From Vreelandella zhaodongensis (GTDB lineage Bacteria > Pseudomonadota > Gammaproteobacteria > Pseudomonadales > Halomonadaceae): a stretch of DNA of 32,518 bases. The notes under the pieces were generated by a model. The model was not told where the DNA came from and made no database searches. It saw only the letters and a list, made by a program, of their open reading frames with translations. The position numbers and the translations under genes are program-made. This document shows positions 30,351 to 32,518 of the stretch, in pieces. The stretch covers positions 1-32,518 of the forward strand of contig NZ_JACCDD010000012.1 of assembly GCF_013415115.1 (NCBI RefSeq). The letters are read 5' to 3'. The stretch's first letter is position 1, and the number at the start of each line of letters is the position of its first letter.

Positions 30351-31886
30351 CTAAATGATCTTCAACGCTTGGTAGAGTGGCAGGCGATCATTGAGGAAAT
30401 TACCTGCTTGACGTTCAAGCTCAGCCAAATTCTCATCCTGACTGGCAATAGGCTTGCCATCTTTAAGCAGGCATTTATTCTGAGAAGCCAAAATACGCCA
30501 AGCAAACGTTGCTAACGACTTAGCAGTATCGGCTCCTTCCAGCGTGGCAAGAAGGAAAAACTGATGAAACAGCGGAACCGCTAGGCCACCACCGGTAACC
30601 GGGCTTGCAAGATAACTGAGTTCTGTTGTGCTTCTAGATTGGCTCATCAAAAAACGGTTAAGCCGCCCGACTTTAGACACTGCCTGGGCAATACTCTCAT
30701 CAGATTGAGCGGGGAGAATAGCGCCTTTCGCTGCTAAGATAGCCACGGCACTGTTCATTGCCGAGCGGCTCACGCCTTTCTCTTTGGCCGCTTGCCAAAG
30801 CTCTGAAATATAGACAGGTTGATAGGCTGACAGCACCTCTAGCAACGGTTCATATATATCGCTGGGTAAGTCGAAATTACCCAGCCGCCCAGCGATTTTG
30901 AACTGCACATCTTTACGTGGTACCCCCATCACGACACGTAAACCATCCAACATTTCGTCTTGATCAAGCGTACTTAAACGACGCGCTCCTTTCACCCAAT
31001 AGTCGGTCCGGAATTGACGATTCTCACAAAAATCGCGTACTGACTGGCGGAAGACCGGGTTAGGAATACTATTGATCAGGTTCAGTTGCTCACTGGTGAG
31101 CTGAATACTATCGATGGCATCGGCATACCTTGCACTGCACGCCCAATCCATCTTAGCAGGCTCTAACCAACGCGCCATTTTGGCAAACGCCATTGGCTCC
31201 CAGTCACGGTTAAAGTACTCATGAGCCACATAGTTTTTATTATCTTGTTTAATTTTATCCAACCGGTTTTTAATCTGTGGGTTAGCCTTGCAGTACTCTG
31301 GGTTCACGGCCACCAACTGCTCGGCAAACGTGATCGCGTCTTCAATTCGCGAAATGGTACCCGCCCCCTGAGCGCTCATAAGATCCGCGTGCTCGGCTAA
31401 TAGGTCACGCATAGGCACCATCGCTGCCCACCCTGGTTGTGTGTTGTAGCTAATGTACAACACACCTCCCACCTTCAACTTACGACGAATAAAATCGACA
31501 ATCACTGCACGGTTTTCATCCGAAATCCAACTCCAAATACCGTGAAGACCGATATAATCAAACTCAGGAAGATCGTCACGCTGGCAAAATTCATTAAAGG
31601 CATCATCATGCAGCTTTGCGTCTGCACCGCTAATAGAGGATAGTTCCTGAGCAAACGCCGCTTGATGGGGGTTAAAATCAGTCCCGTACCAGTTTATTTG
31701 TGAGGCAGCTGCATGAATATTAGTGCTGATGCCCTGCCCAAACCCTAGCTCACAGGCATTAATAACGTTTGGCGGCCGAATGCCTGCATTGATAAACCCT
31801 AGCGCAATTCGCAAAGGATTCAGCTCAGCGTAATATCCATAAGTATAACTAATATCCGCTACGTATCCAGACGTCCAATCCGACAT
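30351..31886 (-). CDS. Class I SAM-dependent methyltransferase with regulatory region
   Basis: A 511-residue protein. Its N-terminal third is a Rossmann methyltransferase: SAM-binding motif I is ACELGFGQG (45-53), with GTDFNP at the end of beta-2, FDYIGLHGIWSW at the acidic/post-beta-4 loop and LKVGGVLYISYNTQPGW further on. The middle and C-terminal parts resemble the methyltransferase regulatory domain found with this catalytic type (MethyTransf_Reg). A final all-helical tail includes a winged-helix-like ISELWQAAKEKGVSRSAMNSAVAIL. The substrate is unknown; relatives occur near surface-glycan and flagellar genes. AGGAG precedes the ATG. Its sequence looks more AT-rich than its neighbours, and it lies at the end of an rRNA operon, suggesting acquisition. 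Confidence 0.82.
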   Translation of the reverse strand: MSDWTSGYVADISYTYGYYAELNPLRIALGFINAGIRPPNVINACELGFGQGISTNIHAAASQINWYGTDFNPHQAAFAQELSSISGADAKLHDDAFNEFCQRDDLPEFDYIGLHGIWSWISDENRAVIVDFIRRKLKVGGVLYISYNTQPGWAAMVPMRDLLAEHADLMSAQGAGTISRIEDAITFAEQLVAVNPEYCKANPQIKNRLDKIKQDNKNYVAHEYFNRDWEPMAFAKMARWLEPAKMDWACSARYADAIDSIQLTSEQLNLINSIPNPVFRQSVRDFCENRQFRTDYWVKGARRLSTLDQDEMLDGLRVVMGVPRKDVQFKIAGRLGNFDLPSDIYEPLLEVLSAYQPVYISELWQAAKEKGVSRSAMNSAVAILAAKGAILPAQSDESIAQAVSKVGRLNRFLMSQSRSTTELSYLASPVTGGGLAVPLFHQFFLLATLEGADTAKSLATFAWRILASQNKCLLKDGKPIASQDENLAELERQAGNFLNDRLPLYQALKII

Positions 31887-32185
31887 AACACCTGCTCCTA
31901 AGCGATGGCGTATTATTCAATTTTTAAGCGAAGTCACCTATCAGCAGAGCCTGAGAAACAGATAGAAAATACAAATATTGCTCTTCTACCTCTGATACAA
32001 ACTCGGTGACATAAACCCTGAGACAAACGCTGTTGTTAGAGTCTTGATAGTGAAGTATTTGTTCCATTGGGTCTACTGAAGAGATGGCGGGAAGTTTGAA
32101 GGATTGTTACGCAACCACTCGCTATATAGTTGAATAAATTCGTAAACTTTTTTTACCTCCTGCTAAGTCACTTTCTTTCACACAT
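31887..32185. other. AT-rich intergenic stretch before the methyltransferase
   Basis: About 300 bases without a credible gene on either strand. It should contain the methyltransferase promoter on the minus strand; TATATAG near 32123-32129 and TTTAC-like elements are present, but no well-spaced pair stood out. Beyond that I see nothing recognisable. Confidence 0.5.
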
Positions 32186-32221
32186 AAAAAACCCCAGGGC
32201 GGACGCCCTGGGGGGCTTTTT
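32186..32221. terminator. Bidirectional terminator, second behind the rRNA operon
   Basis: Nine-base perfect arms CCCCAGGGC (32192-32200) and GCCCTGGGG (32205-32213) around GGAC are flanked by six A on the left and five T on the right. It can stop leftward rRNA read-through and any rightward transcript. Confidence 0.88.
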
Positions 32222-32246
32222 CGAATAAGTAACTGACGATGACTCC
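32222..32246 (-). pseudogene. Decayed second copy of a 5S rRNA tail
   Basis: The plus-strand segment AATAAGTAACTGACGATGAC matches AATAAGTGCCTGACGATGAC at the true 5S 3' end (32443-32462) at all but two positions. Both copies are followed on their minus-strand downstream side by a terminator. This looks like the leftover end of a duplicated 5S gene or recombined rRNA operon tail; only about 20-25 bases are recognisable. Confidence 0.55.
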
Positions 32247-32270
32247 ACCCCAGCCCTCCGTGCCACCCTT

Positions 32271-32368
32271 GTCATTCCCGCAGGCCCTTAGCGGGAATCC
32301 ATGTTGACCTGGGATTTCGGGCTGCTGCAGGCCAAGGTGGATTCCCGATACCCCCACTCGGGAATGAC
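32271..32368. mobile_element. MITE/REP-like inverted-repeat element
   Basis: About 98 bases built as an imperfect inverted repeat with arms near 39 bases. The ends are GTCATTCCCG (32271-32280) and CGGGAATGAC (32359-32368), and an inner pair GCGGGAATCCA/TGGATTCCCG follows. Each arm itself folds into a small hairpin. There is no coding capacity. Similar GTCATTCCCG-type palindromic elements are common in proteobacterial intergenic DNA. An extra GGGAATGACGG copy lies at 32382-32392. It sits between the two terminators behind the rRNA operon. Confidence 0.7.
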
Positions 32369-32411
32369 GGCGCAATGACTAGGGAATGACGGTGCGATAA
32401 GCACAAACAAA

Positions 32412-32440
32412 AAACCCAGCCGGTTGGCTGGGTTTCTTGT
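32412..32440 (-). terminator. Intrinsic terminator of the rRNA operon
   Basis: Perfect ten-base arms AAACCCAGCC (32412-32421) and GGCTGGGTTT (32426-32435) around GGTT lie just beyond the 5S 3' end. An A-run at 32409-32414 gives the T-run for minus-strand transcription. The T-rich right flank makes it partly bidirectional. Confidence 0.9.
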
Positions 32441-32447
32441 TTAATAA

Positions 32448-32518
32448 GTGCCTGACGATGACCTACTCTCGCATGGGGAGACCCCACACTACCATCGGCG
32501 CTAAGCGGTTTCACTTCT
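32448..32518 (-). rRNA. rrf: 5S ribosomal RNA, 3' part (gene continues beyond the right edge)
   Basis: The reverse complement begins AGAAGTGAAACCGCTTAGCG and continues through GTAGTGTGGGG, TCTCCCCATGCGAGAGTAGG and CATCGTCAGGCA, which are the conserved loop and helix sequences of the 3' half of bacterial 5S rRNA. The 5' half, and presumably 23S and 16S, lie outside the window to the right, so the operon is transcribed leftwards. The exact mature 3' end is uncertain by one or two bases. Confidence 0.95.

Noticed and set aside
32178..32514. Two minus-strand open frames over the rRNA operon tail
   Set aside because: They translate terminators, the inverted repeat element and part of the 5S gene.

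Overview
The window looks like a chromosomal segment of a moderately GC-rich, halophilic gammaproteobacterium, most likely Halomonas or a close relative (Halomonadaceae). This rests on recognisable gene families and local gene orders (tkt-epd-pgk-fba, prlC beside a YheV-like gene, lldD opposite a FadR-type regulator); no database search was possible. Nearly everything is core metabolism, transport and signalling. There is no phage, IS transposase, CRISPR array or tRNA.

Layout. (1) 183-5711: the L-lactate dehydrogenase gene lldD points left. Opposite it a tightly overlapping operon runs right: an LldR-like GntR regulator, the sensor kinase DctB and the sigma54 activator DctD. Two PdhR/LldR-type palindromes lie between the two units. 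(2) 5687-8404, minus strand: a YdjM-like membrane protein with a LexA-box-like site, then an NSS sodium symporter followed by a gamma carbonic anhydrase. (3) 8629-10992: oligopeptidase A (prlC) and a small YheV-like zinc ribbon. (4) 11309-14582: a TAXI-type TRAP transporter (binding protein plus fused permease). It is preceded by a sigma54-like promoter and palindromic sites suited to a DctD-type enhancer binder, and ends in a strong bidirectional terminator. (5) 14713-19786: metF, an AEC-family carrier, the NAD-dependent ligase ligB with a signal-peptide-like N-terminus, and metK with its terminator. (6) 20030-26571: the central carbon cluster tkt, lrgA-like, lrgB-like, epd, pgk, fba. (7) 26836-28877: a YieH-like HAD phosphatase, yciH, and a membrane-anchored NERD-domain protein. 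(8) 28887-31886, minus strand: a dGTPase-family HD hydrolase and a methyltransferase with a C-terminal regulatory region. (9) 31887-32518: AT-rich spacer, two terminators, a MITE-like inverted repeat, a decayed second copy of a 5S tail, and the 3' half of a 5S rRNA on the minus strand, i.e. the end of an rRNA operon entering from the right.

How it fits together. lldD with lldR handles lactate oxidation. DctB/DctD, co-transcribed with lldR, probably senses an organic acid and activates sigma54 promoters; the best in-window target is the TAXI transporter. tkt-epd-pgk-fba forms the pentose phosphate/glycolysis block, with an LrgA/LrgB pair (a family linked to pyruvate and overflow metabolism) embedded in it. 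metF and metK serve methionine and SAM supply. The most interesting signals are regulatory: the DctD-sigma54 architecture before the TAXI operon, the LexA-like box before the YdjM-like gene, the minus-strand terminator behind fba, and the rearranged rRNA operon tail. I found no convincing entirely new multi-gene system.
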